Shown here: positions 15,174 through 22,848 of the stretch, piece by piece
How positions within the stretch are numbered: position 1 is the stretch's first letter
How the letters are laid out: every line of letters starts with the position of its first letter
DNA from: CAZUZD01 sp964624465
GTDB lineage: Bacteria; Planctomycetota; Planctomycetia; Isosphaerales; Isosphaeraceae
Reading direction: 5' to 3'
DNA: 24,493 nucleotides
NCBI GenBank assembly: GCA_964624465.1
Contig: CAZUZD010000058.1
Span: 1 to 24,493 of the forward strand
Translations under genes and position numbers: made by a program
The notes under the pieces: generated by a model
The model's database searches: none
What the model was told of the DNA's origin: nothing
The model's input: only the letters and a program-made list of their open reading frames with translations

Positions 15174-16832
15174 TCAGCGGTCGGTGGTGAAGGCGGCGAG
15201 CTGGGCGCTGGGGCAATCGCAGGCGGGCAGGGGGGGCTCGTCGGGACGTCGCCGGCGATGAAGCACGTAGACGCGGCCGTTGGTGGCGTGGACGTGCCGG
15301 GTCTGCAGGGGATGTTCCGGGCCGGCGACCTGGCGGGCCTGGAGGTCGACGGGGTGCCCCAGGGTGGTCACGACGTAGCCCCCGCGCCCGAGCTGCGCCG
15401 CCAGGAACGGGGCGTGGATCTCGGGCAGCACCGCCTCGAGCGCGGCGGGCTTCAGGTAGGGCCGGTCGACGAAGTAGAACTGCAAGGGCCGGTGCAGCCA
15501 CCAGTCGTCGGCGACGATCGGGATCGGGGCCAGCGCGGCGACCGTGCCGGCCGGGGCGGTCGCCAGGTCGCGCATCAGGGCGTCGGCGACGCGGGCGCGC
15601 GGGTCTTCGACCTCGGTGCGCAGGGTCCAGAGGTTCTCGCGGCCGACGTTCTGGGCGTTGAACCAGTCGAACCAGTGGAGCTTGACGCTCACGAGCATCG
15701 CGTCGGCCAGCCCCAGCAGGGCCACGATCAGCAGGCCGGCGCCGAGCTGTGCCGAGCGGCGATCGAGGCGGGCAGGGAACAGGGCGTCGAGCAGGCTGGC
15801 GGCGGCCCAGGCGGCCGGCACGACCAGGAACAGCGCGTAGCGGACCAGGCCCGGGTGCAGGATCTGGGCGCCAAACTTGAGGTGCAGGGCGGCCGTCATG
15901 ACCAGCAGGGCCGCGACCAGCGCCAGGCGGTCCCAGCGGCGGCCACGGGCGAGCCGGATCGAGCCGGCCAGGCCCACGACGCCGACCAGGGCCCAGAACA
16001 GCAGGGTGGTGGCGCGGCTCGCCTCGGTGGGCCCGCCCATGCAGAGCCCCAGCATCAACTTCATGAACCGGTCGAGGTACAGGCCCCAGTCGCGCGGGCC
16101 CAGGCCATAGGTCTGGGCGGTCCAGCGCGTCGCCGGGTGCTCGTGCTTCAGCAGCAGCGCGGGCCCCACGATCGCCGCCGTCGCCAGCACCGTCGCCAGC
16201 GGCCGCCAGAGTCGTCGCCAGGCCCACCGGCCGCCAGCGGCCCCGGCCCACTCCTCCTGCGCGGTCCGGGCCAGGTACACGGCCAGGAAGATGGGAGCGG
16301 CCAGCATCGTGGTCGGGTGCACGAACAGGCCAAGGGCCACGACCAGCACCACGCCCAGCCCCTGCCGTCGGAAGGCGCAGGCCAGGCCGAGCACGCCGCA
16401 GAGCGGGATCTGGCAGGGCTCCCAACCGATGCGCGCGTAGATGATCAGGATCGGCAGCACCGCCATCAGCACGGCGGCGATCACCGCCGGCCGCTCGCCC
16501 AGCGCGCGGCGGCCCAGCCCGTACGCCAGCGCCACCGTCAGCAGCCCCGAGACCGCCGCCACCACCCGGAGCGCCTGGTACGACGGCCCGCACACCGCCA
16601 TCAGCGCCGCCGATGGCCCGACGAAGAACGGGTTGATCGGGTTGCCCGATGGCGACCCGCCCGCGACCGGCAGCCCGCGCAGCAGGTGCATCGCCTGCAG
16701 GCCCCAGTACGCCTCGTCACCGTGCGGCTCGGGCGCGAACCCCAGGCTGGTGATCCGGAACCAGGTCGCGACGACGAGCAGCCCCACCAGGTGGACGCCC
16801 ACCAGGCGACGGAACCACAGCGAATCGGGCAC
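15174..16832 (-). CDS. GT39/ArnT-like membrane glycosyltransferase (PMT superfamily)
   Basis: The 552-residue polytopic protein is of the GT-C fold and would move a sugar from a polyprenyl-phosphate donor to an acceptor on the outer face of the inner membrane. The first membrane helix (about 9-26) is followed by the first-loop motif PHGDEAYWG. Asp39-Glu40 there is the acidic pair that GT39 and ArnT enzymes use in catalysis. About nine to eleven further hydrophobic segments run to about 385, then a soluble C-terminal domain of about 160 residues. The sugar and acceptor are unknown. Start is GTG 16832, supported by AGGGAGG seven bases upstream. It might use a polyprenyl-linked sugar such as that made by the GT2 enzyme at 11172, but the genes are not co-transcribed. 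Confidence 0.82.
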   Translation of the reverse strand: MPDSLWFRRLVGVHLVGLLVVATWFRITSLGFAPEPHGDEAYWGLQAMHLLRGLPVAGGSPSGNPINPFFVGPSAALMAVCGPSYQALRVVAAVSGLLTVALAYGLGRRALGERPAVIAAVLMAVLPILIIYARIGWEPCQIPLCGVLGLACAFRRQGLGVVLVVALGLFVHPTTMLAAPIFLAVYLARTAQEEWAGAAGGRWAWRRLWRPLATVLATAAIVGPALLLKHEHPATRWTAQTYGLGPRDWGLYLDRFMKLMLGLCMGGPTEASRATTLLFWALVGVVGLAGSIRLARGRRWDRLALVAALLVMTAALHLKFGAQILHPGLVRYALFLVVPAAWAAASLLDALFPARLDRRSAQLGAGLLIVALLGLADAMLVSVKLHWFDWFNAQNVGRENLWTLRTEVEDPRARVADALMRDLATAPAGTVAALAPIPIVADDWWLHRPLQFYFVDRPYLKPAALEAVLPEIHAPFLAAQLGRGGYVVTTLGHPVDLQARQVAGPEHPLQTRHVHATNGRVYVLHRRRRPDEPPLPACDCPSAQLAAFTTDR

Positions 16833-16887
16833 CGCTCGGCCTCCCTGCCAGCGCTCGCCCCGGAACGGATTGCCCGGGACCGCCGGG

Positions 16888-16917
16888 ACCTTAATCGCAC
16901 CACCGCTGACCTGTCAA
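16888..16917 (-). promoter_or_regulatory. Candidate promoter for the GT39 gene
   Basis: Read on the minus strand: TTGACA (16917-16912, perfect consensus), 18 bases, TAAGGT (16893-16888, weak). It lies about 55 bases before the GTG start at 16832. Confidence 0.35.
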
Positions 16918-17089
16918 TGCGACCGGGACAACCGACCGAGCGACCGGCCCCCGAGCGGGGGCGGTCGAGACGCCGGGCGGCACGGTCGCGTCGGCCGTGC
17001 CGCCGGGGGTCCCGACCAGATCGGTGAGGCCGATCGTCAAGGGCACCGTCCGGCCCCCCAGGGGGTCGGCGCCGGCCCGACACCCCCAA

Positions 17090-17109
17090 TCTACGGTTTT
17101 CGCCGTAGA
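17090..17109. promoter_or_regulatory. BlaI-type operator 1
   Basis: TCTACGG-TTTTCG-CCGTAGA is a perfect 7-bp inverted repeat with a 6-base centre. It overlaps the -35 box of the blaI promoter and repeats 22 bp downstream. BlaI/MecI dimers bind palindromes of similar design (TACA...TGTA). Confidence 0.8.
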
Positions 17110-17133
17110 CATCTACGGCGGAACCCGTAGAAT
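17106..17133 (+). promoter_or_regulatory. Promoter of the blaI-M56 operon
   Basis: TAGACA (17106-17111, five of six), 16 bases, TAGAAT (17128-17133, five of six). The two palindromes cover the -35 box, the spacer and most of the -10 box. Bound repressor would therefore exclude RNA polymerase and give autoregulation. Confidence 0.6.
17112..17131. promoter_or_regulatory. BlaI-type operator 2
   Basis: TCTACGG-CGGAAC-CCGTAGA, the same perfect 7-bp arms as operator 1 with a different centre, which shows that the arms are what is conserved. Centres are 22 bp apart, about two helical turns, so two dimers would sit on the same face. Confidence 0.8.
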
Positions 17134-17182
17134 GCGACCCGTGGTGAGAGTACCGGTGGACCAACCCCGTGGAGGCCGGCCG

Positions 17183-17647
17183 ATGGCCCGTCCGCCCGCC
17201 GAGCAGCCGACGCCGGCCGAGCTCGAGATCCTGAAGGTGCTCTGGGACTGCGAGGGGCCGGCGACCGTGCGTGAGGTGCTGGCGCGGGTCAACGCGCGGG
17301 CCGAGGCGCCCCGGGCGTACACGACGGTCATGAGCCTCCTGAACGTGATGGTCGAGAAGGGGCAGCTCGGGCGCACGCCGCAGGGGCGAGCGTTCGTCTA
17401 CGAGCCGGCCTTGCCGCGCGAGCAGACGCTGCGGGGACTGCTGGGCGAGACGCTCGAACGGGTCTACGACGGCGCGGCCAGCCTGCTCGTGTCGCACCTG
17501 CTCGACCAGTCGGCGCCCTCGGCGGCCGAGCTGGACCAGATCCGGGCCCTGCTGGAGGGCTACGCCGCGCGGCAACAGGCGAACGACCCCACGGCCACCG
17601 TTGACGGAGCCGCGCCATGCCGCCGCTCGAAGCGCTCGAAGGGCTGA
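17183..17647 (+). CDS. BlaI/MecI/CopY family transcriptional repressor
   Basis: The 154-residue repressor has the BlaI winged helix at about 9-75 (PTPAELEILKVLWD, ATVREVLARVN, AYTTVMSLLNVMVEKG) and the wing region QGRAFVYEP. A dimerisation part carries the usual long helix (LLVSHLLDQSAPSAAELDQI). In BlaI systems the partner M56 protease triggers cleavage or release of the repressor; the corresponding gene overlaps this one. I chose ATG 17183 because GGAGG sits seven bases upstream and the family starts here. Two palindromes over its own promoter indicate autoregulation of the operon. The C-terminal tail past about 140 is basic and coded within the overlap with the next gene. Confidence 0.93.
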   Translation: MARPPAEQPTPAELEILKVLWDCEGPATVREVLARVNARAEAPRAYTTVMSLLNVMVEKGQLGRTPQGRAFVYEPALPREQTLRGLLGETLERVYDGAASLLVSHLLDQSAPSAAELDQIRALLEGYAARQQANDPTATVDGAAPCRRSKRSKG

Positions 17648-19416
17648 CCGCCCGGCTCGTCTGGCTGGCCCTGCTGCACAGCGTCTGGCTCGGCCTGGCG
17701 GCTGCGGCGCTGGCCAGCCTGGCACGACGGACGGGCTCGCACCGCCGGCGCCACGCCCTGGGCCTGGCCGCGCTGCTGGGCATCCCGCTGACCCTCCCGA
17801 TCGCCATCGCGCTGCCGTCGCCCGGCGCCGCGGCCCGGGGGCCGGCACTCGCCACGCCGGACGCGACGATCCAGCTCGCCGTAGGGCAGGGGCCCGGAAC
17901 AGCGCCCGCCACCACCGCCCCGGCCCGGCGACCCGTGGGGATGACCCTCTGGCCCAGGCGACCGGCGGCCGTCGTGACCGCGTGGCTGGAGGCCACGAGC
18001 CGGGCCTTGCGGGCCGCGCAGCCGGCCGGGCTGACGGTGTGGCTCGTCGCCGTCGCCGGCCTGGCGGGGCTGTTCGCCCTGGGCGGGTGGCGGCTGCGCC
18101 GGATCGTCGGCGCGGCGGAGCCGGCGCCGGGGTGGGTCGTCGAGCGGGCGGCCGACCTGGCGCGTCGGCTCGGCCTGCGGCGCCCGCCAGAGGTGCGGGT
18201 GCAGTCGCGCTGGCCGGTGCCCTGCCTCTGCGGCGGCTGGCGACCGCTCGTCCTCCTGCCGCGCGGCTGGCTCGAACTGGCCACGCCTGCCCTGCTCGAC
18301 GCCGTGCTGGCGCACGAGCTGGCCCATGCCCGGCGTCGCGACCCGCTGGCCAACTGGGTCCAGCGGCTGGTCGAGATCGCCCTCTGGTTCCACCCCGCCG
18401 TGCATGCGCTGTCGCGGTCCCTGCGCCGCGATCGCGAGTTCGCCGCCGATGCGATGGCCTGCCATCTGACCAGCGACCCGCTGTCCCTGGCCCTCGCGCT
18501 GGAGTCGATCGCCCGGCTCCGCCAGGCGCGATCGCTGCGCCTCGCCCCGGGCACCGCCCTCGGTGGGTCGGACGCCCCGTCCCTGTTGCCCCGCATCCAG
18601 GAGCTCCTCGGCATGACGCCCACCCGCCCCACGCGGCCCCGCTGGCCCCTTGCCGCCCTGCCGGCCGCCGCCCTGCTCGCCCTGGTCGCCGCCAGCGCCG
18701 GCCGGGCCGACGACCCCGCGCCGGCCTGGCCTGAACGCATCCAGCAGCCGGCGGCCTCGCCGGTCGCGCCGCGCACGGCTTACGACCCCCGCCTCATCGC
18801 GTACGAGGTGCGGCTTGCGGCCGTCGCGCCCGAGAGCTGGCAGCTCAGCCTGTTCAACGCCCCCGACGCGATCGTCGAAGGCCCGTTGATCGGCTGGACG
18901 GTCGATGAGGCCACCGTCGCCGGACTGCTGAGGTCTGCGAATGAGCAGCCGGGCGGCTGGATCACCCAGGCTCCCAAGGTCACCGGTGACCTGGCGAAGC
19001 CGATCGAGATCTCCGTCCAGAACGACTTCGATGGGTTCGGCTGGCCCTGGATCGTCCGCCTCCAGGGGGACGACCGCCAGATCCTCGACGGCTGGCGGGT
19101 GGAGGTGACGGGGACGCTCGACGAGGAGGCGGTGCAGCTGCGGGTCACGCTCAGCGACATCCCGACCCGGCACGGTCGCGAGCCGGGCCAGGTGGTCGCC
19201 ATCTGGAACGATCCCGGCCGTGCGATCGCCCGGATTCCCGAGGGCTCGAGCCTGGTCCTGGTGGGGGCCCGCTACGAGATGTCGGGATTACTTGAGGCCC
19301 CCGCCCCCTGCGATCAGGTCGTGACCATCACCCCGCGCCGGATCATCAGCGAGGCGGAGAAGGAGGTCCTGGGCCGTGCGGTGCCCCCCGCGCCGAACCC
19401 GGAGTTCCCCCGTTGA
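17617..19416 (+). CDS. M56 family (BlaR1-like) membrane metallopeptidase with a non-PBP C-terminal domain
   Basis: The 599-residue signal-transducing protease has membrane segments at about 12-38, 47-66, 138-157 and 343-361. The zinc site is HELAH (His233, Glu234, His237), with Glu274 as probable third ligand in REFAAD. When activated it should lead to loss of the BlaI repressor encoded just upstream. Unlike BlaR1 or MecR1 it has no penicillin-binding sensor domain (no SxxK-SxN-KTG set). The 238-residue part after the last helix is instead a beta-rich domain (YEVRLAAV, ITQAPKVTGD, PIEISVQNDF) of a kind that planctomycetes also attach to secretin-like proteins, so the signal is unlikely to be a beta-lactam. 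The start at 17617 overlaps blaI by 31 bp and has CGGAG seven bases upstream, so translation is probably coupled. Confidence 0.88.
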   Translation: MPPLEALEGLTARLVWLALLHSVWLGLAAAALASLARRTGSHRRRHALGLAALLGIPLTLPIAIALPSPGAAARGPALATPDATIQLAVGQGPGTAPATTAPARRPVGMTLWPRRPAAVVTAWLEATSRALRAAQPAGLTVWLVAVAGLAGLFALGGWRLRRIVGAAEPAPGWVVERAADLARRLGLRRPPEVRVQSRWPVPCLCGGWRPLVLLPRGWLELATPALLDAVLAHELAHARRRDPLANWVQRLVEIALWFHPAVHALSRSLRRDREFAADAMACHLTSDPLSLALALESIARLRQARSLRLAPGTALGGSDAPSLLPRIQELLGMTPTRPTRPRWPLAALPAAALLALVAASAGRADDPAPAWPERIQQPAASPVAPRTAYDPRLIAYEVRLAAVAPESWQLSLFNAPDAIVEGPLIGWTVDEATVAGLLRSANEQPGGWITQAPKVTGDLAKPIEISVQNDFDGFGWPWIVRLQGDDRQILDGWRVEVTGTLDEEAVQLRVTLSDIPTRHGREPGQVVAIWNDPGRAIARIPEGSSLVLVGARYEMSGLLEAPAPCDQVVTITPRRIISEAEKEVLGRAVPPAPNPEFPR

Positions 19417-19445
19417 GCGCAGGTGGGGGTCGTTGAGGTCGTGGC

Positions 19446-19476
19446 GCCCCTCGTCACCGCCGTGGTGGCGAGGGGC
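19446..19476 (+). terminator. Strong hairpin after the blaI-M56 operon
   Basis: GCCCCTCGTCACC (19446-19458) pairs with GGTGGCGAGGGGC (19464-19476): 12 Watson-Crick pairs and one G-T, with a 5-base loop. It starts 30 bases after the M56 stop. No T tract follows, which is common for terminator-like hairpins in GC-rich genomes. Confidence 0.6.
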
Positions 19477-19570
19477 CGTCGCCGTGGGCTGTCGGGGAGG
19501 GTGGCGAGCGGAGTAGGCTAGGGCGACCCAAGACGACCCGACCGGCACCCCTGACGAAACTCACGACGCC

Positions 19571-21400
19571 GTGAATCCAACCGACCCGATCCGCCCCGAG
19601 GAGCCGCCCGGCGTCTGGCGCCGCCGCGCGGCCGCGCTGGGGCTGGCGACGCTGGCCGTGTTGCTGGCGCATGCGGCGCTGGTGCCGAGCTTCGCGCTCC
19701 AGCACGCGCTCGACGACACGTCCATGGAGTGGCGGTCGCGGGGGATCATCCTCGGCGACCGGCCCGACCCGAACCTGATGTTCATCCACGTCGGGCTCGG
19801 CCACGTCCTGGCGGCGCTCTCGGGGGCCCTGCCGGCGGTGTCGTGGTACCGCGTGCTCATGGTCAGCACGCAGTTCCTGGCCAGCCTGACGCTCTACGGC
19901 CTGATCCTGCGGCGTTCGCGGGGCGTCTGGGGGCTGGGCCTGAGCGGGGCGTACCTGCTCGGTTTCGACGTGCAGATGTACGCCCACCCGCAGTTCACCG
20001 TCACCGCCGGCATCGCCGGGGCGGCCGCGCTGCTGCTGGTCCTCGAGCGCGCCGGGCGGGGCTCCCGGCTCTCGGCCGCCGACTGGGCGGCGTTCCTGGG
20101 CCTGTTCGCGCTGGCCTGCCTGATCCGGACCCAGAGCGCGCAGCTCATGCTCGCCCTGTTCCTGCCGGCGACGGCGTTCCTGATGGCGGCGGCCCTGGTC
20201 GGCGCCCGCCGCGACGGGGCGGGCCTGGGGAACTCGGCGCGGGCGGCCCTCGGAGTCGGGCTGCCGTTCGCGGTGGCCGTGGCGCTGAACCTCGGGTTGG
20301 GGGTCGTGCAGCGGCAGGCGTACGTGCGGGATCCCGGGTTCGCGGACTCGATCGCGATGATGCCGCTGATCGGCGACTTCCTCGACTATGGCCGGGTGCC
20401 CTACGACGAGCGGACCCGGCCGATCCTGGAGGGGGTGGGCTGGAGCCGCAACGACTACGACCTGCTGATGAGCTGGGCGATCGCCGACCCCGAGCTGTTC
20501 CCGGCCTCGAAGCTCGCGGCGGTGGTCGCGGCCGTCCGCAGCCTGCCGCCGGCCCCCGGCACAGAGCCGGCGCGTGGGCGGCTCCGCCGCGGCGCCCGGG
20601 GGGCGATCCTGACGGTGCGGCACCTGGCCGGCCCGAACCGGACCGACGCCGTGCAATTGCTGCTGGCTGTGGCTCCGCTGCTGCTGGGCATCCCCCGGCG
20701 GCAGCGGCCGGTGGCGTGGCTGACGGTGGCCACCGGCGCGGCCCTGCTGGGGCTGCTGTTCGTGGCCTGGGAGCGGTGCCCGGCGCGGGTGCATCAGCCG
20801 CTGCTGGCGGCCGTCTCGGCCTGCGGCCTGCTGGCGGCCGCCGCCGGCCCCGGCCTGGGCCTCGGACCCTGGCGCGGGTCGCGGGCGGTGCGAGCGGTCA
20901 CGCTGATCGCCCTGCTGGGCGCCGGCGGGGTGGTGCTCGCCGAGCAGCGGGCGCAGGGCGCCCCCGCCCGGCGGCGCGCCCCGGCCCTCCGGGCGGCCCG
21001 GCGGGCGATCGATCCCGGCCCCGATCGGCTCTACGTCGGCTGGGGCACCGGCCTGCCGATCCACAAGCTCTCGTACCGCGCCGACCTCGCACCGCTGCGG
21101 CGGATGCCGCTGTTCCTGTTCACCGGCCTGAGCCGCCTGCCGCTGGACCGCGCCCGGCTGGCCGGGTTCGGCATCGAGCCGGCCGGCATGTTCCGCGCCC
21201 TGTACACCAGGCCGGACGTCTCGGTCTTCTGCGACGCCGAGCAGGCGAACTTGCTGGTGCAGTACGCCCGCGAGCACCACGGCGAGACGGTCGCCTTCAC
21301 CGAGCGCCGGTTCGTCCTGTCCGACGACGGCCCCGAGCCCGAGACCTTCAGCCTGATGCAGTTCAGGCGCATCGAGCCCAGGGCCGGGCCCCCGGGCTGA
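19571..21400 (+). CDS. Polytopic membrane protein of unknown function, possibly GT-C-like
   Basis: The 609-residue protein has about ten hydrophobic segments, the first at about 20-40. A soluble region of about 130 residues follows the last one (from about 475). After the first helix, ALDDTSMEW carries Asp48-Asp49, in the position where GT-C glycosyltransferases keep an acidic pair in the first outer loop. Overall layout (helices, then a soluble domain) also resembles the GT39-type protein at 15174-16832, but I see no sequence motif that settles it. The start is GTG 19571, with only a weak ribosome site. The stop is 9 bp from that of the convergent methyltransferase gene, so the two share their 3' ends. 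Function cannot be assigned from sequence. Confidence 0.72.
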   Translation: MNPTDPIRPEEPPGVWRRRAAALGLATLAVLLAHAALVPSFALQHALDDTSMEWRSRGIILGDRPDPNLMFIHVGLGHVLAALSGALPAVSWYRVLMVSTQFLASLTLYGLILRRSRGVWGLGLSGAYLLGFDVQMYAHPQFTVTAGIAGAAALLLVLERAGRGSRLSAADWAAFLGLFALACLIRTQSAQLMLALFLPATAFLMAAALVGARRDGAGLGNSARAALGVGLPFAVAVALNLGLGVVQRQAYVRDPGFADSIAMMPLIGDFLDYGRVPYDERTRPILEGVGWSRNDYDLLMSWAIADPELFPASKLAAVVAAVRSLPPAPGTEPARGRLRRGARGAILTVRHLAGPNRTDAVQLLLAVAPLLLGIPRRQRPVAWLTVATGAALLGLLFVAWERCPARVHQPLLAAVSACGLLAAAAGPGLGLGPWRGSRAVRAVTLIALLGAGGVVLAEQRAQGAPARRRAPALRAARRAIDPGPDRLYVGWGTGLPIHKLSYRADLAPLRRMPLFLFTGLSRLPLDRARLAGFGIEPAGMFRALYTRPDVSVFCDAEQANLLVQYAREHHGETVAFTERRFVLSDDGPEPETFSLMQFRRIEPRAGPPG

Positions 21401-21409
21401 GCCGGTCCG

Positions 21410-22546
21410 TCAGCGGGTGACGTAGTAGCGGAAGCCGTGGTGGGAGTTGTGCATGGGCAGCACCTCCAGCACCCGGGCGCCGCTGGCGGCGAGGAGGTCC
21501 AGGACCTCGGCCTTCGGCGTGCAGTGCATCTCCATGATCGGCTCGTCGACCGATCCGGGCGGGCGGCGGCGGACCCGGCGGCTCAGGTCGTGGGCCAGGT
21601 GGGCCAGGCGGCTGCGGGCCGGGGTGACCCGGACACCCAGGGTCGTTACGGGGCTGCCGCGGTCGGCGAACCAGGTGCAGCCCTCCTGGACCAGGTCGAG
21701 CTCCAGGCGGTAGGGGCCGGGCTGCTGGGGCGGGCGAACCTCCAGGGTCAGCTCGCAGGCCTGGCCGGGGGCGAGCACCTCGGTCAGCAGGGCGCGGCCG
21801 TCGTCGACGACCACCGCGGCCGGGTCGGCGGCGGATCGCCAGTGGTTGCCCAGCGCCAGGAAGTTGCGGGGGTCGGGGCCGTGGTCGTTGCGGCCGTAGG
21901 AGGGCCAGGTCTCGATGCTCGTGTTCCGAACCCGCACGGCGATGCGGGCGGGCACCCCGGCGCGGAGGGTCGCGGGCGGGTCGAGGGCCTGGATCTCGGC
22001 GCGGAAGCTGCCGGCCGGCAGCGGCTCGGGCACGGCGCGATGGCTGGGCAGCTCGAAGGAGGCCAGGCCGCCGGGCTTGATCACCCGCACGAACTCGCGG
22101 ATGTACCCCTTGGCGTAGACCGGGAGCATGTGCTGGAGCACGGCGTTGGTGTAGACGAAGTCGAAGTGGCCGTCGGGGAACAGCCGCAGGTCGCCGGCGA
22201 CGTTGGCGTGGTACTGGCAGCGGTCGCCGAACCGGTTGTACTGCCGCGCCTGGGCGACCATGGAGGGGGCGATGTCGACGCCGTGGCACTCGGTGAAGTG
22301 GTCGCAGAAGGCCTGCGTGAGCCGGCCGACGCCGCAGCCGAAGTCGAGCACCCGGCCGCCGCGCGGCGCGCCCGGCAGGGTGGCGACCCGGGCCAGCTCC
22401 TCGGCGATCTGGGCCCGGCCGGTGGCGAAGAAGGCGTCGAGGTCCCAGCCGCCGCGGCGCTTGGCGGCGTCGTTGGTCAGGATGGCGAACAGCGGGTCGG
22501 TCCGCCCCCAGGCGTCCCAGTGCTTGTGCAAGAGCTCGAATTCCAT
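21410..22546 (-). CDS. Class I SAM-dependent methyltransferase with an inserted beta-sandwich domain
   Basis: The 378-residue product is a probable methyltransferase for a sugar or lipid-linked glycan. SAM motif I is VLDFGCGVGRL (67-77), the acidic end of strand 2 is GVDIAPSM (89-96), and the motif IV region is FDFVYTNAVLQHM (128-140), followed by REFVRVIKPGG. After LASFELPSH (161-169) the fold is interrupted by about 140 residues (185-307) of beta-sandwich type (VRVRNTS, ALGNHW, DDGRALL, LAPGQACELTLEV, GPYRLELDLVQEG). The end of the methyltransferase resumes at about 337 (MEMHCTPKAEVLDLL, then GFRYYVTR). I chose ATG 22546 (GGAG nine bases upstream) because the family begins near here; an earlier start at 22660 would add a low-complexity leader. 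The acceptor is unknown. Confidence 0.82.
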   Translation of the reverse strand: MEFELLHKHWDAWGRTDPLFAILTNDAAKRRGGWDLDAFFATGRAQIAEELARVATLPGAPRGGRVLDFGCGVGRLTQAFCDHFTECHGVDIAPSMVAQARQYNRFGDRCQYHANVAGDLRLFPDGHFDFVYTNAVLQHMLPVYAKGYIREFVRVIKPGGLASFELPSHRAVPEPLPAGSFRAEIQALDPPATLRAGVPARIAVRVRNTSIETWPSYGRNDHGPDPRNFLALGNHWRSAADPAAVVVDDGRALLTEVLAPGQACELTLEVRPPQQPGPYRLELDLVQEGCTWFADRGSPVTTLGVRVTPARSRLAHLAHDLSRRVRRRPPGSVDEPIMEMHCTPKAEVLDLLAASGARVLEVLPMHNSHHGFRYYVTR

Positions 22547-22848
22547 GCCAGCGCGCTCCGTCCCCGGGGTCGTGCCGACGGGTCCGGCCCGCCCGGCCGC
22601 CCCCGACCCGGCCGATTCGCGCGGGACTGTAGCGGCCGGCGCCGATCGCGGCAATGGCAATGGCGCCCCGGTTTTCGTCCCCGGAGGGCCCCGGCCGCGG
22701 TATCATGATGGGTGGCCCGCACGCGAGAATTCCCGGCCGGCGGCCCCCCGGACGTCGCCTCTTTAACTCTGTGGGGCACCCGGTCCGCAGGCCCCCCCGG
22801 TGGCGACGGCCCGCCCCGGCCCCCCTCCGCCTTGCCTGGAGCCGAGCC
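22547..22848. other. Divergent intergenic region between methyltransferase and HlyD genes
   Basis: This 302-bp gene-free stretch has a -10-like TATCAT at 22701-22706 without a matching -35, and GGAG ribosome sites before each divergent start. I see no operator-like palindrome and no small gene. Confidence 0.5.

Larger units (their letters stand above)
16833..17182. other. Divergent regulatory region between GT39 and blaI genes
   Basis: This 350-bp gene-free stretch holds a candidate minus-strand promoter at 16888-16917. Three successive hairpins follow: 16942-16966, with a C5/G5 stem; 16976-17004, a perfect 10-bp GGCGGCACGG stem; and 17019-17035, GATCGG-N5-CCGATC. The two BlaI-type operators and their promoter lie at 17090-17133, and the GGAGG ribosome site at 17171-17175. 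I see no credible small gene. Confidence 0.6.

Noticed and set aside
15258..17027. A 589-codon plus-strand frame across the GT39 gene
   Set aside because: Gln/Arg/Gly/His-rich composition typical of antisense shadows. The minus-strand protein has membrane helices and the DE motif, and a good ribosome site.
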